Positions 1-7,734 of a stretch of DNA of 27,461 nt are shown piece by piece. Each line of letters opens with the position of its first letter. Position 1 is the first letter of the stretch. The stretch covers positions 1 to 27,461 of the forward strand of contig CAVJGK010000007.1 of NCBI GenBank assembly GCA_963648895.1. Direction: 5' to 3'. Source of the stretch: UBA3210 sp963648895. Lineage in GTDB: Bacteria > Bacillota_I > Bacilli_A > RFN20 > CAG-449. The position numbers and the translations under genes were made by a program. Below the pieces are notes generated by a model, which had not been told where the DNA came from, did not search any database, and saw nothing but the letters and a program-made list of their open reading frames with translations.

Positions 1-195
1 TAATTTATCATTGTATTCTATTTCAGTTCTTCCTCTTAATTCATTGATTAAATTTAAAACATCTTTGTTAGAAAATGATGTATGGACAACAATTTTTAAG
101 ACATCTTCTGGTCTATTTTTTAATAATTCAATTGTAGGGAATGCACCTAACGCGTAAGAATAAAACGCATCTTTTTTATAAGATTTGACTTCCAT
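1..195 (-). CDS. TrmH-family RNA methyltransferase, N-terminal part (runs off window)
   Basis: Only the first 65 codons are present, starting at the ATG at 195-193 on the minus strand. The peptide begins MEVKSYKKDAFYSYALGAFP and continues with a segment predicted as alternating helix and strand. This opening resembles small SpoU/TrmH-type RNA 2'-O-methyltransferases of Firmicutes, in which a short substrate-recognition domain precedes the SAM-binding knot. The knot motifs that would prove the family lie outside the window, so the assignment rests on the N-terminal resemblance alone. An AAGGTGAT ribosome binding site lies a few bases upstream. The gene is transcribed divergently from the secreted-protein gene that starts at 279. 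Confidence 0.5.
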   Translation of the reverse strand, partial: MEVKSYKKDAFYSYALGAFPTIELLKNRPEDVLKIVVHTSFSNKDVLNLINELRGRTEIEYNDKL

Positions 196-211
196 TTTTA
201 TCACCTTAGAT

Positions 212-217
212 ATTATA
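212..217 (-). promoter_or_regulatory. Possible -10 box of the TrmH-family gene
   Basis: On the minus strand these bases read TATAAT, 17 bases before the start codon. No good -35 hexamer is visible at the right distance. If it is used, the mRNA leader is very short. It lies back to back with the plus-strand promoter at 229-257. Confidence 0.35.
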
Positions 218-228
218 CAATAAATAAA

Positions 229-257
229 TTTACTTAAAATAGGTATTTTGATATAAT
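229..257 (+). promoter_or_regulatory. Promoter of the 279-2076 operon
   Basis: TTTACT at 229-234 and TATAAT at 252-257 are separated by 17 bp, a good match to the vegetative sigma consensus. The inferred transcript would start close to the ribosome binding site of the gene beginning at 279. Confidence 0.6.
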
Positions 258-278
258 TTTAAAAAGGCGGTGAAATGT

Positions 279-1547
279 ATGCGTAATAGATTAAAATGTT
301 CAATTTTTTTGATTATTTTGTTAATTATTTGTAATGTGCACCCTACAAAAACTTATGCAGTAAGTAATAACTCAAATAAATTTTTTACTTATATGGGCGA
401 TTATGGATGCTCAGAACCAGTTAATAAAGAAACAAAAGTATATATTGAAGAAAATATTGTAGATTTTATAGAATCTACTGGTCGAGAAGTTATGAAAGAA
501 ACTTCTAGTTGGTGGATTTTTTCTAATACACAATATTATTATATCGCAAACGAATATGTGGAAAAGGTTGTTTATATTCGCCAAATTTCTAATGATATTG
601 ATTCTTTAATATTTATGGTTAAAGAATTGGAATCAATGGCTAAAAAATATGATGAATCAAATTATAAAAACTTAGTTTTAGGATATATCCGTAGTATAAA
701 TAAAAAATATTCTGATGATGGGTATTCAGGAAATTGGAAATTACTTGCAGGTGATACACCTATTGATTTTATTAAATTTGTGGAAGAAGATAATTCGCAC
801 GGATTAAAACTTAATGATTATTTTGGCTCTTTTATTGGTCAAAATTTGTATAATATCGGCGAACATGATGAAATGCTTGAAAAATACAAAACAAATACTC
901 TAAATTTAATTGATTTCCAAGGAAATAATATAGATCTTATCCATATGTTTGCTTCGATGGATGGTATATATAAAAAAACTGACGGTAGTCTTTATCTTGG
1001 AAATAATTTACAAAGAGATATTTTATCTTGGAATGGTGATTTGCAACAAGCTTGTAAAAGCCTAAATTCGATAGAAAAGGAAAATACTATAGATTATGAT
1101 GAACTTGATATGAATTATTTATTCACTGATGAATTACATTGTACTAAAGAAGATGTTATTGCAGATATAGATGCGATGAATATCACAAAAATGTATATAG
1201 ATAATGATATGAATAGCATATCAAATTCATTATCGGCTTATTACAAACTTATTGATGAGAACATAAATAATAGATTTGATTTGTTTATTAAAACTGTTAC
1301 TCTTGATAAAGAAGATGGAAGTGATAGTAGAAGCATTATTGAAGAATTCGAACATGAGGTATATTTTGAATTTAATCTAATAGAGGGAATAACAGATATT
1401 TGTGATTCTATTAACTATGATCCTATATTACCTGTTCATGATTTAATGAAAGATAATAATGGTTTAATACCTTCTTTTAAAATTAGAAAATATGTCACTC
1501 AATCATTTATAAAATATATAGAATATAATAGCTCTATGAGCATCTAA
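279..1547 (+). CDS. Unrecognised secreted protein
   Basis: I do not recognise this 422-residue protein. An in-frame GTG lies at 270, but it falls at the edge of the AAAGGCGG ribosome binding site (263-270). The ATG at 279, eight bases after that site, is the better start. The N-terminus is a clear signal peptide: basic MRNRLK, a hydrophobic stretch rich in Ile and Leu, and a likely cleavage after TYA near residue 27. The mature part is acidic, rich in Asn, Asp, Tyr and Ile, and has no further membrane segment. A possible conserved core lies around residues 218-257, with LIHMFASMDGIY and SWNGDLQ as its most motif-like parts. It is followed after 13 bp by a membrane-anchored gene, and the two probably form an operon exporting a protein of unknown function. 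Confidence 0.75.
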   Translation: MRNRLKCSIFLIILLIICNVHPTKTYAVSNNSNKFFTYMGDYGCSEPVNKETKVYIEENIVDFIESTGREVMKETSSWWIFSNTQYYYIANEYVEKVVYIRQISNDIDSLIFMVKELESMAKKYDESNYKNLVLGYIRSINKKYSDDGYSGNWKLLAGDTPIDFIKFVEEDNSHGLKLNDYFGSFIGQNLYNIGEHDEMLEKYKTNTLNLIDFQGNNIDLIHMFASMDGIYKKTDGSLYLGNNLQRDILSWNGDLQQACKSLNSIEKENTIDYDELDMNYLFTDELHCTKEDVIADIDAMNITKMYIDNDMNSISNSLSAYYKLIDENINNRFDLFIKTVTLDKEDGSDSRSIIEEFEHEVYFEFNLIEGITDICDSINYDPILPVHDLMKDNNGLIPSFKIRKYVTQSFIKYIEYNSSMSI

Positions 1548-1560
1548 AAGGAGGAAGCAT

Positions 1561-2076
1561 ATGAAAAGATTTCTATTAATCAAAGTTGGCATTACAATAA
1601 TTTGTGCTTTAGTTTTAATGCTCACTCCGATGATAATATCTAAAATAAATAAGCACAGGGAATTTGAAAGAGAATATCAAAATCTCACAATTGAAAAGTT
1701 TTTTGATTTGAATAGAGATGAAATAATCTTCTTAAAATATAATATTGACAATGAGGAAAATAAAATCGAAGATGAAAATAATTTAATATCTAACACATGT
1801 AACACAATAACTTTTACAGATTTAGATAATAAAAGTTTTGATTGGTTTTATAATTATTCACATATTAATTTTTATAAATCCGAAACAAGTAATTCATTGG
1901 AGCATGCTTTTTTGATTAAAGATATTAATGTTTTTGGAATTTATTATGGTTATCATGAACTTATAACAAGCATTGATTGTATTAGATATTATTCGATATC
2001 TAGTGAAGATACAAATAAATTATATAATGCATATGAATCAATAATACAAAATTGGATTCAAAATAACGCTAATTAA
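1561..2076 (+). CDS. Unrecognised membrane-anchored protein
   Basis: I do not recognise this 171-residue protein. One hydrophobic helix covers about residues 7-28. It is followed by a basic patch and about 140 mostly polar residues rich in Asn, Asp, Ile and Tyr, which suggests a single-pass membrane anchor with a soluble domain. A strong AAAGGAGG ribosome binding site precedes the ATG, 13 bp after the upstream secreted-protein gene, so the two are almost certainly co-transcribed. The last 8 bp overlap the end of the converging YolD-like gene. No terminator follows directly. The nearest one in this direction is at 2362-2385, inside the opposing gene. Confidence 0.7.
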   Translation: MKRFLLIKVGITIICALVLMLTPMIISKINKHREFEREYQNLTIEKFFDLNRDEIIFLKYNIDNEENKIEDENNLISNTCNTITFTDLDNKSFDWFYNYSHINFYKSETSNSLEHAFLIKDINVFGIYYGYHELITSIDCIRYYSISSEDTNKLYNAYESIIQNWIQNNAN

Positions 2077-2410
2077 GAAATTGAATATCGAGTAAATTTG
2101 TAAGAAAGATAGTGATGTTACTGATCTTTAGTTTTTTATTCAAATAATCAATACTATTGATGATTCCTTCTACTTCTTTTATTTCACCTAGTGAATAATA
2201 TTTTACTTTGACATTGTCACGATTATAAGAAGTAAGTTTATCGTTAATTTCAATTTCTTGTTCTTCACTTAAAATTGGTTTTTCTACATATGTTGTTTCT
2301 AACATAGTATTTTCAATGATTTCATTAAAACCTTCTAAAGCATCAAAAGGTTGATATTTTTTCATCCCTCTTTGGGATGATTTTTCTTCTTTGTTTAATT
2401 TTTTTCTCAT
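2069..2410 (-). CDS. YolD-like protein
   Basis: This 113-residue protein matches the YolD-like pattern: a basic N-terminus, a central acidic stretch with EEQEIEINDKL, then VKVKYYSLGEIKEVEGIINS and a terminal LLDIQFL. The YY..G.I....G.I..ID core is typical of the family. Such genes commonly sit beside Y-family polymerase genes in Bacillus and relatives, and this one does too. Its ATG overlaps the polymerase gene's TGA as ATGA, so the two are translationally coupled. The family's biochemical function is not well established; a role in translesion synthesis or SOS-type responses is inferred from the neighbour. Its 3' end overlaps the converging membrane-protein gene by 8 bp. Confidence 0.75.
   Translation of the reverse strand: MRKKLNKEEKSSQRGMKKYQPFDALEGFNEIIENTMLETTYVEKPILSEEQEIEINDKLTSYNRDNVKVKYYSLGEIKEVEGIINSIDYLNKKLKISNITIFLTNLLDIQFLN
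2362..2385 (+). terminator. Intrinsic terminator antisense within the YolD-like gene
   Basis: TCATCCC (2362-2368) and GGGATGA (2374-2380) form a perfect 7-bp stem with a 5-base loop, followed by TTTTT on the plus strand. On the minus strand the stem is followed by A residues, so it acts only on rightward transcripts. It is the likely end of the 279-2076 operon, giving a 3' tail antisense to most of the YolD-like gene. Confidence 0.6.
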
Positions 2411-3651
2411 TTTGCGTGTCCTCCAATTTTGCTATGTCTATCGATAATTGTGGAATTCTCTAGTAATTGATCAACACGGATAATTGCGTTCATACCATAT
2501 TTTTCTTTAATTGCATCAATGGTATTATTTAAAGACCTTTTCTTTTCTTGAGAAGAGATATCAGAAAATAAATTAGGTCTATAATAAGAAGATGTAATTA
2601 AATCATCTAATGATAATGAGATTCTTCTAATAGGATAATCTTGTATATTCTCATAGAATAAAACAAGCAACGCATTATAGATTTCATCATTATCATCACT
2701 ATAGGAAACAAGTTGCTTTTTAGTGGCAAAACCTCCGTGGATTTCTTTTGAATATCCAATGTATAGTCCTACTTTTTTCGCTAATTTGCCTTCTTTTCTT
2801 AATCGGAATAATAAATCATCACTCATCTCACGGATTAATAAAGGAATATCTTTATAAGAATAATCTTTCATTAATACATGACCATTAGTGATAGAGTGAC
2901 TTGAAGGAACATATTTTTCTCTAATATCAGTTTCATCAATGCCATTGGCATGATCGTGTAATTCTCCTCCAATAACTCCAAATTTAGAAACGAAATATTC
3001 TTTAGGTAAGCAAGCAACATCTTTTAATGTATAAATACCTAATTTATTCAATTTAGCTTCTAATGCAGGACCAATGGACCAAATCTTGTGAAGAGGTGTA
3101 ACTTTTTGTAATTTGTTTTTAACATCGTCATAAGTCCAAACAGCAATACCATTTTCTGCATGTTTTGATTCAACATCTAATGCAACTTTGGCTAAAAACA
3201 TATTAGGAGCTAGACCGACGGTGGTGGTTAAACCTAGTTCATTAAAGATTTCATCCTTTATCATTTTAGAAAACTCTATGGGACTTTTTTTACTCGCAAG
3301 AAGATAATGGGTAATATCGATAAATGATTCATCAATGGAATAAACATGGATATCATCATAACATACATGTCTTAAAAAGATTTTAATTGCTTGAGATGCA
3401 ACTTCCATATAACGAGACATTCTTGGCTTAGCAAAAACAATATCATCCATTTCAGGTAGTTCATATATTCTTAATCTAGAAGGGACACCGAAAGATTTTA
3501 AATATGGAGATACCGCTAAAATTATTGAACCAGTGCCATGAGATTTATCTGCGACTACTAATTTAGTTGAAAAAGGATCTAATCCACGATCGACACATTC
3601 AACCGAGGCATAAAAGGATTTAAAATCAATACACATAATATATTTATCCAT
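2407..3651 (-). CDS. Y-family DNA polymerase (UmuC/DinB superfamily)
   Basis: This 414-residue protein is a translesion DNA polymerase that copies past damaged template bases. The N-terminal motif CIDFKSFYASVE contains the first metal-binding Asp (D9) and the steric-gate aromatic (Y14). The second catalytic motif YSIDESF carries D107 and E108. A helix-hairpin-helix-like segment (IWSIGPALEAKLNKLGIYTL) and a C-terminal little-finger region follow. With the adjacent YolD-like gene the arrangement resembles the B. subtilis UvrX/YqjW type more than the short DinB type. The ATG has a strong TAGGAGG ribosome binding site. A promoter lies at 3742-3770, giving a leader of about 80 bases with an imperfect hairpin. 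No Bacillus-type LexA box was found, so SOS control is not shown. Confidence 0.9.
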   Translation of the reverse strand: MDKYIMCIDFKSFYASVECVDRGLDPFSTKLVVADKSHGTGSIILAVSPYLKSFGVPSRLRIYELPEMDDIVFAKPRMSRYMEVASQAIKIFLRHVCYDDIHVYSIDESFIDITHYLLASKKSPIEFSKMIKDEIFNELGLTTTVGLAPNMFLAKVALDVESKHAENGIAVWTYDDVKNKLQKVTPLHKIWSIGPALEAKLNKLGIYTLKDVACLPKEYFVSKFGVIGGELHDHANGIDETDIREKYVPSSHSITNGHVLMKDYSYKDIPLLIREMSDDLLFRLRKEGKLAKKVGLYIGYSKEIHGGFATKKQLVSYSDDNDEIYNALLVLFYENIQDYPIRRISLSLDDLITSSYYRPNLFSDISSQEKKRSLNNTIDAIKEKYGMNAIIRVDQLLENSTIIDRHSKIGGHAK

Positions 3652-3683
3652 TTTTTACCTCCTAAAGAACAAATTTAAGCGTA

Positions 3684-3716
3684 AGAAAAACAAGGTATTA
3701 AAGACCTATTTTTTCT
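3684..3716 (-). promoter_or_regulatory. Imperfect hairpin in the polymerase 5' leader
   Basis: An inner AGGT/ACCT stem with a 7-base loop is flanked by A-run and T-run arms ending in AGAAAAA and TTTTTCT, which can extend the helix. It lies between the inferred promoter and the ribosome binding site of the polymerase gene. It could be an operator, a weak attenuator or chance in AT-rich DNA. Confidence 0.25.
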
Positions 3717-3741
3717 CATTCTTATTTGTTGATGTGGGAAA

Positions 3742-3770
3742 ATTATAAGAATTATTTTTTTAAAAATCAA
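3742..3770 (-). promoter_or_regulatory. Promoter of the Y-family polymerase/YolD operon
   Basis: On the minus strand TTGATT (3770-3765) and TATAAT (3747-3742) are spaced by 17 bp, a strong vegetative-type promoter. The start codon is about 90 bases downstream. Confidence 0.6.
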
Positions 3771-3832
3771 GGCTAATAATTTATGATAATAAGAAACAAT
3801 ATTTCAGAAAATTTACATCAATTTTAAACTTG

Positions 3833-3861
3833 TTGAAGTAGTGTTTTATTCCTTGTATAAT
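3833..3861 (+). promoter_or_regulatory. Promoter of the membrane-protein/thioesterase/ung cluster
   Basis: TTGAAG (3833-3838) and TATAAT (3856-3861) are spaced by 17 bp. The GAGGTGAT ribosome binding site of the gene at 3889 follows closely. All genes up to 7665 are packed head to tail and could share this promoter. Confidence 0.65.
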
Positions 3862-3888
3862 TTATTTAAATTATGAGGTGATTTTACT

Positions 3889-4764
3889 ATGAAAAAATTA
3901 AAAATGAGATTTTCATACTTCCTAATATTAGGATTAATCGGATTTATTTTAGAAATAGCGAGTTATTTTTCTTTCACTAGAACAGATTTAAAGAATTCAT
4001 CAATTACATCTTCTTCTGGGTTAGACAATTACACATCGTTTTGTACATCTAGTTATGTTTATTTAATCGCATGTTTCTTTATTCTGGCTATGGCGATAGG
4101 AATTATTATTTGTAGCAAAAATAATTTCTTAACTCGTTCTGGTGGAATTATTTTATCTGCATCTAAAACAGTGAATATTGTTATTATTATTTGGTTTTTA
4201 TGCTTTGGTAATACAAATAGAACTACTTTATATAACACGACAAATATCAACTGGATGAATGCTTTTAGCAATGTATATTTTATATGTATTATTTTCTCAA
4301 GCTTTGCATTATTCTTAGTAAGTTTAGGAATGTGTCTTGAAAATAGACATGGTAAATTGACTAAATATTCTTCAATGGTATGTGCAGTTACTAATGGTAT
4401 TATTTTCTTAACTTTTGCTTTTAGTATCATCTTTGCTTATTCATTTAAACTATATGACATTATGACTAAGATGATGGAACCTAATAAAGCATTAAGAACA
4501 CCATTTGAATTAAAATATGCAACAATGAACACTTTTACTTTAGGACATTTAAAAGGAATTATTGATTTAGCTCAACAAATTTCTTCTTATAATGGAGAAG
4601 GAACTCTTGCATCAGAATTTGCTTCTATTCATTCTTATGCAGTATTTGCAAGTATCGTTATTATTTTCTACATCGTTACTGTATTTAGCAATTTAATTGG
4701 CTATGGATTAACAATGGTTGAATCTTTTGACTGTAGCAATGATGAAACATGCATGGAGATTTAA
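3889..4764 (+). CDS. Unrecognised multi-pass membrane protein
   Basis: I do not recognise this 291-residue protein. It has about six predicted membrane helices, near residues 10-27, 56-75, 92-107, 126-148, 163-186 and 250-272. Short polar loops rich in Ser, Thr and Asn lie between the first helices, and a longer soluble loop of about 60 residues precedes the last helix. The tail is short and acidic. No transporter, permease or enzyme motif is visible. It is the first gene behind the promoter at 3833-3861 and ends two bases before the thioesterase start, so it is co-transcribed with lipid and DNA-repair genes. That context does not define its role. Confidence 0.7.
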   Translation: MKKLKMRFSYFLILGLIGFILEIASYFSFTRTDLKNSSITSSSGLDNYTSFCTSSYVYLIACFFILAMAIGIIICSKNNFLTRSGGIILSASKTVNIVIIIWFLCFGNTNRTTLYNTTNINWMNAFSNVYFICIIFSSFALFLVSLGMCLENRHGKLTKYSSMVCAVTNGIIFLTFAFSIIFAYSFKLYDIMTKMMEPNKALRTPFELKYATMNTFTLGHLKGIIDLAQQISSYNGEGTLASEFASIHSYAVFASIVIIFYIVTVFSNLIGYGLTMVESFDCSNDETCMEI

Positions 4765-4766
4765 TT

Positions 4767-5498
4767 ATGGCTAAATTTCAAGATACCTATCGTTTAACTG
4801 TTGGTAATTTTGATTGTTTAGATCATGTTCTTATTTCTACAATATTGGATGTATTTCAAGATATTGCGGGTAAGAATGCTTCTTCATATGGTTATGGATA
4901 TGAAGAATTATTGGCCATGGATAAAGTCTGGATGGTATTAAGAACTAAATATAAAGTAATTAAACCTATTCCAGAATATGAAAATATTATTGTAAGAACA
5001 TGGACTAATGAGCCAAGTAAGATTGATATATATCGTCATTATGAAATCCTTGATAAAGATGAAAATTTATTAGTTCAAGGTTCTTCTCAATGGGTAGTTG
5101 TTGATTTAAAGTCGCGAAGATTAATCAAAATTTTAGATATTCCTCAAGATATTAATGTAATATTACCTGATATGCCTTTTGGGGGAAGATTAAAAAAAAT
5201 CGATGATTTTGATTTATCTGTCGCGACTAAAGTAGATTGTAAAACAAATTATTTAGACTTAGACCATAATGGCCATGTAAACAATATCAAATATGGCGAT
5301 TTTATCATGAATAACATAAAAGAATTGCACAATCAAACTATTGATGAATTCCAAATTGATTATGTGCATGAACTTTCTAAAGATGAAGATTTTTCTTTAT
5401 ATTATGTAACTGATAATAAAGAAATTAATGTGATAGGAAGAAATGATGAAAAGGTCTTTTTCATCGCGAAAGTATTATTAAAATCATATGACATTTAA
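4767..5498 (+). CDS. Acyl-ACP thioesterase
   Basis: This enzyme of 243 residues hydrolyses acyl-acyl carrier protein to release a free fatty acid. It has two tandem hotdog halves. The first holds the substrate-facing region with GYGYEELLAMDKVWMVLR. The second starts near DLDHNGHVNNIKYGDF, the Asn/His/Asn-containing signature of the FatA/FatB family. An upstream in-frame ATG at 4749 overlaps the previous gene, but the GGAG at 4755-4758 is placed correctly for the ATG at 4767, which was chosen. The frame ends inside the ung start, an 11-bp overlap that suggests translational coupling. In gut Firmicutes such enzymes are usually annotated in fatty-acid recycling or export; the substrate chain length cannot be read from the sequence. 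Confidence 0.88.
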   Translation: MAKFQDTYRLTVGNFDCLDHVLISTILDVFQDIAGKNASSYGYGYEELLAMDKVWMVLRTKYKVIKPIPEYENIIVRTWTNEPSKIDIYRHYEILDKDENLLVQGSSQWVVVDLKSRRLIKILDIPQDINVILPDMPFGGRLKKIDDFDLSVATKVDCKTNYLDLDHNGHVNNIKYGDFIMNNIKELHNQTIDEFQIDYVHELSKDEDFSLYYVTDNKEINVIGRNDEKVFFIAKVLLKSYDI

Positions 5499-6129
5499 AG
5501 AATTATTTAAGCAAGAAGAACAAAAAGAGTATTATAAAAATTTAATGAAGTTTGTTAATGAAGAATATCATAGTCACACTTGTTATCCTCCATATGAACT
5601 TATTTTTAACGCGTTCAATTTTAAAGATATTCATGATATTAAAGTAGTTATTGTGGGCCAAGATCCTTATCATGAAGCAAATCAAGCTCATGGATTATCT
5701 TTTTCCACATTAGATAAAAAACTACCTAAAAGCTTAATTAATATTTATAAAGAATTAAATGATGATTTAGGTGTTAATCGATTAGATGGAGATTTGACCT
5801 CTTGGGCAGAACAAGGCGTATTTTTATTAAACACATGTTTAAGTGTTCAAGAAGGCAAAGCGAATTCCCATAAAAACAAAGGATGGGAAATATTTACTTT
5901 AGAAGTGATAAAAACTTTAAATGAAGATTCTTCACCTAAAATATTTGTTTTATGGGGGAATGATGCATTTAAATTTAAACAATATATCACTAATCCAATT
6001 CATGAAGTTATCAACTCTGCTCATCCTTCACCTTTATCGGCGTATCGCGGATTTTTTGGTAGTAAACCATTTTCAAAGATTAATTCTTTTTTAAAGAAAA
6101 ACAATCTAAGCGAAATAGATTGGAGTTAG
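5488..6129 (+). CDS. ung: Uracil-DNA glycosylase, family 1
   Basis: The enzyme removes uracil from DNA by cleaving the N-glycosidic bond, the first step of base excision repair. The 213-residue length is typical. The water-activating loop GQDPYH lies at residues 57-62, with catalytic D59 and Y61, the residue that excludes thymine. The uracil-binding Asn is in LLNTCLSV (N115). The DNA-intercalation loop HPSPLS with catalytic H179 spans 179-184 and is followed by the conserved GFFGSKPFSKIN. The ATG lies inside the end of the thioesterase gene (11-bp overlap). The RluD-like gene begins one base after its stop. Confidence 0.97.
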   Translation: MTFKELFKQEEQKEYYKNLMKFVNEEYHSHTCYPPYELIFNAFNFKDIHDIKVVIVGQDPYHEANQAHGLSFSTLDKKLPKSLINIYKELNDDLGVNRLDGDLTSWAEQGVFLLNTCLSVQEGKANSHKNKGWEIFTLEVIKTLNEDSSPKIFVLWGNDAFKFKQYITNPIHEVINSAHPSPLSAYRGFFGSKPFSKINSFLKKNNLSEIDWS

Positions 6130-6130
6130 T

Positions 6131-7006
6131 ATGATCAAAGAAGTTAGTTATAAAGTTTTAAAAGAACACGATGGTTTAACTATTAAAGAAATATTGAAAT
6201 CTTTTTATGTGGGAAAAGGTAAGATTGAAGAAATAAGAAGCAACAAATTAGCCTATTTAAACTCTAAACAAGTCGATATTGAAACAAGGGTTAAAGAAAA
6301 CGATATTATAGATTTCTATTCTCTCAAAATAAAAAAATATCTTTCCATTAGTAAAGATATTGATATTCTTTATGAAGATGATAATTTAATTATTGTCAAT
6401 AAGATGAAAGGATTATTAGTCCATGATGATGGTAATTCTAACGATAATCTAGTTAGTAGAATTCAATATTATTTCGATATTAATAACATCAATAAAGAAA
6501 TCTATGTAGTTCATCGACTTGATTATTTAACAAGTGGAATTATTATATTTGCCAAAGATTTTTTATCACAAAGTTTGATCAATCATCAACTAGAAAACCA
6601 TGATATAACAAGATTATATCTGGCCTTGGTTGAAGGTAAATTAACTAAAAAAGAAGGGATAATTGAGGCAAGCATTGGTAAAGATCGTCACGACGGAAAA
6701 AAATATCGAGTTAGTGATTCACCCAAAGCAAAAGAATCAAAAACTAGTTATAAAGTAGAAAAGATTTTAAAAAATAAAACATTAGTGAAATTAAAATTAT
6801 TCACAGGTAGAACACATCAAATTAGAGTTCATATGGCTTATATTGGTCACCCTTTAGTTTATGATAAGTTATATAATCCAAAAGCAAAGGATGATAATTT
6901 CTTTTTACATTCTTATGAATTAATTATGAATCATCCTTTAAATAAAAAACAAATTCACCTCATATGTGAATTACCTAATAATTTTAAAAAGAAAATGGAG
7001 AATTAA
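6131..7006 (+). CDS. RluD-family RNA pseudouridine synthase
   Basis: This 291-residue enzyme isomerises specific uridines in rRNA or tRNA to pseudouridine. Residues 1-70 look like an S4-type RNA-binding domain. The catalytic motif HRLDYLTSGI carries the essential Asp (D131); the usual Arg after that Asp is Tyr here, as in some RluA/RluD paralogues. The C-terminal family motif GRTHQIRVHMAYIGHP is intact. The exact target site cannot be assigned, because Firmicutes carry several paralogues. A GGAG ribosome binding site lies in the end of ung, and the HAD phosphatase gene starts two bases after this stop, so the genes form one transcription unit. Confidence 0.9.
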   Translation: MIKEVSYKVLKEHDGLTIKEILKSFYVGKGKIEEIRSNKLAYLNSKQVDIETRVKENDIIDFYSLKIKKYLSISKDIDILYEDDNLIIVNKMKGLLVHDDGNSNDNLVSRIQYYFDINNINKEIYVVHRLDYLTSGIIIFAKDFLSQSLINHQLENHDITRLYLALVEGKLTKKEGIIEASIGKDRHDGKKYRVSDSPKAKESKTSYKVEKILKNKTLVKLKLFTGRTHQIRVHMAYIGHPLVYDKLYNPKAKDDNFFLHSYELIMNHPLNKKQIHLICELPNNFKKKMEN

Positions 7007-7008
7007 GT

Positions 7009-7665
7009 ATGTATAAATGCGTAATATTTGATTTAGATGGAACATTAATTGATACTCTAGATGATTTAAAAAAGGGTATTAATTTTGCGTTAAAAGAACT
7101 TGGATATAATATTTCTTACACCAAGGAAGAAACTAAAATGTTAATTGGAGAAGGTACTAGAAACCTTTGTAAAAGAGCAATTAAAAATATTCCTCATAGT
7201 GAAGAACAAGAAGAGATATTGTTCAAAGAATTTACTAAACAATATAAATTACATCAACTTGATGATACCGCGCCTTTTTATCATGTAGAAGAATTATTAA
7301 AAGAATTAAAAGCTAACAATATTAAAACGGCAGTTTTATCTAATAAAGTCGAACAAAATGTTATTGACATATTAACTCATTTAAAATTAGATTCTTATTT
7401 TGAAATAATAAGAGGTCAAAGAAAAGATATTCCTTTAAAACCTAATCCTGAATCATTAAATGCATTAATTAAAGATTTAGGCTTCAATAAAGAAGATATC
7501 CTTTATGTTGGTGATTCTGATGTGGATATGATTGTTGGTAAGAATGCAAATGTGGATTATTGCGCAGTAACTTATGGCTATAGAGATATTGAATTATTAA
7601 AAAACTATAATCCTAAATATATTATCACTGACCCATTAGAAATAATTGATATTGTAAATAAATAA
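7009..7665 (+). CDS. HAD-superfamily phosphatase, phosphoglycolate phosphatase-like
   Basis: A 218-residue HAD hydrolase of the Gph/PpaX type. Motif I is DLDGT at residues 8-12, with nucleophile D8 and general acid D10. Motif II is S111 in LSNK, motif III is K144 in LKPNP, and motif IV is VGDSDVDM with D169 and D173. A helical cap domain lies between residues 15 and 85. The family dephosphorylates small phosphorylated metabolites, including 2-phosphoglycolate and, for PpaX, pyrophosphate. The substrate here is not determined. A TGGAG ribosome binding site overlaps the end of the upstream gene. It is the last gene before a 69-bp gap that precedes cysS. Confidence 0.88.
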   Translation: MYKCVIFDLDGTLIDTLDDLKKGINFALKELGYNISYTKEETKMLIGEGTRNLCKRAIKNIPHSEEQEEILFKEFTKQYKLHQLDDTAPFYHVEELLKELKANNIKTAVLSNKVEQNVIDILTHLKLDSYFEIIRGQRKDIPLKPNPESLNALIKDLGFNKEDILYVGDSDVDMIVGKNANVDYCAVTYGYRDIELLKNYNPKYIITDPLEIIDIVNK

Positions 7666-7704
7666 CTAAAACATAATTTAATCGTAAAATAAAACTAAAT
7701 GTTT

Positions 7705-7710
7705 TATAAT
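7705..7710 (+). promoter_or_regulatory. Possible -10 box of cysS
   Basis: TATAAT lies 24 bases before the cysS start codon, but no recognisable -35 hexamer is found 16-18 bp upstream. The gap is too short for a T-box leader. Confidence 0.35.
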
Positions 7711-7734
7711 GTTACAAGTAGGAGATGAAGAGAT

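Noticed and set aside
3652..3760. LexA/SOS box upstream of the Y-family polymerase
   Set aside because: No CGAAC...GTTCG-type palindrome was found. GAACAAATTTAAGC at 3667-3680 has only a half-site.
4059..4430. Minus-strand open frame within the six-helix membrane protein gene
   Set aside because: It lies wholly opposite a gene with a good promoter and ribosome binding site; its hydrophobic make-up mirrors the opposing hydrophobic codons.
6036..6057. Third hairpin plus T run, near the end of ung (ATCGGCG / CGCGGAT)
   Set aside because: It has a central G-G mismatch, encodes strongly conserved residues and lies near the end of the gene, so the case for selected pairing is weaker than for the sigma gene and rnr.
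7666..7734. T-box leader before cysS
   Set aside because: The gap is only 69 bases, with no specifier stem or T-box sequence.
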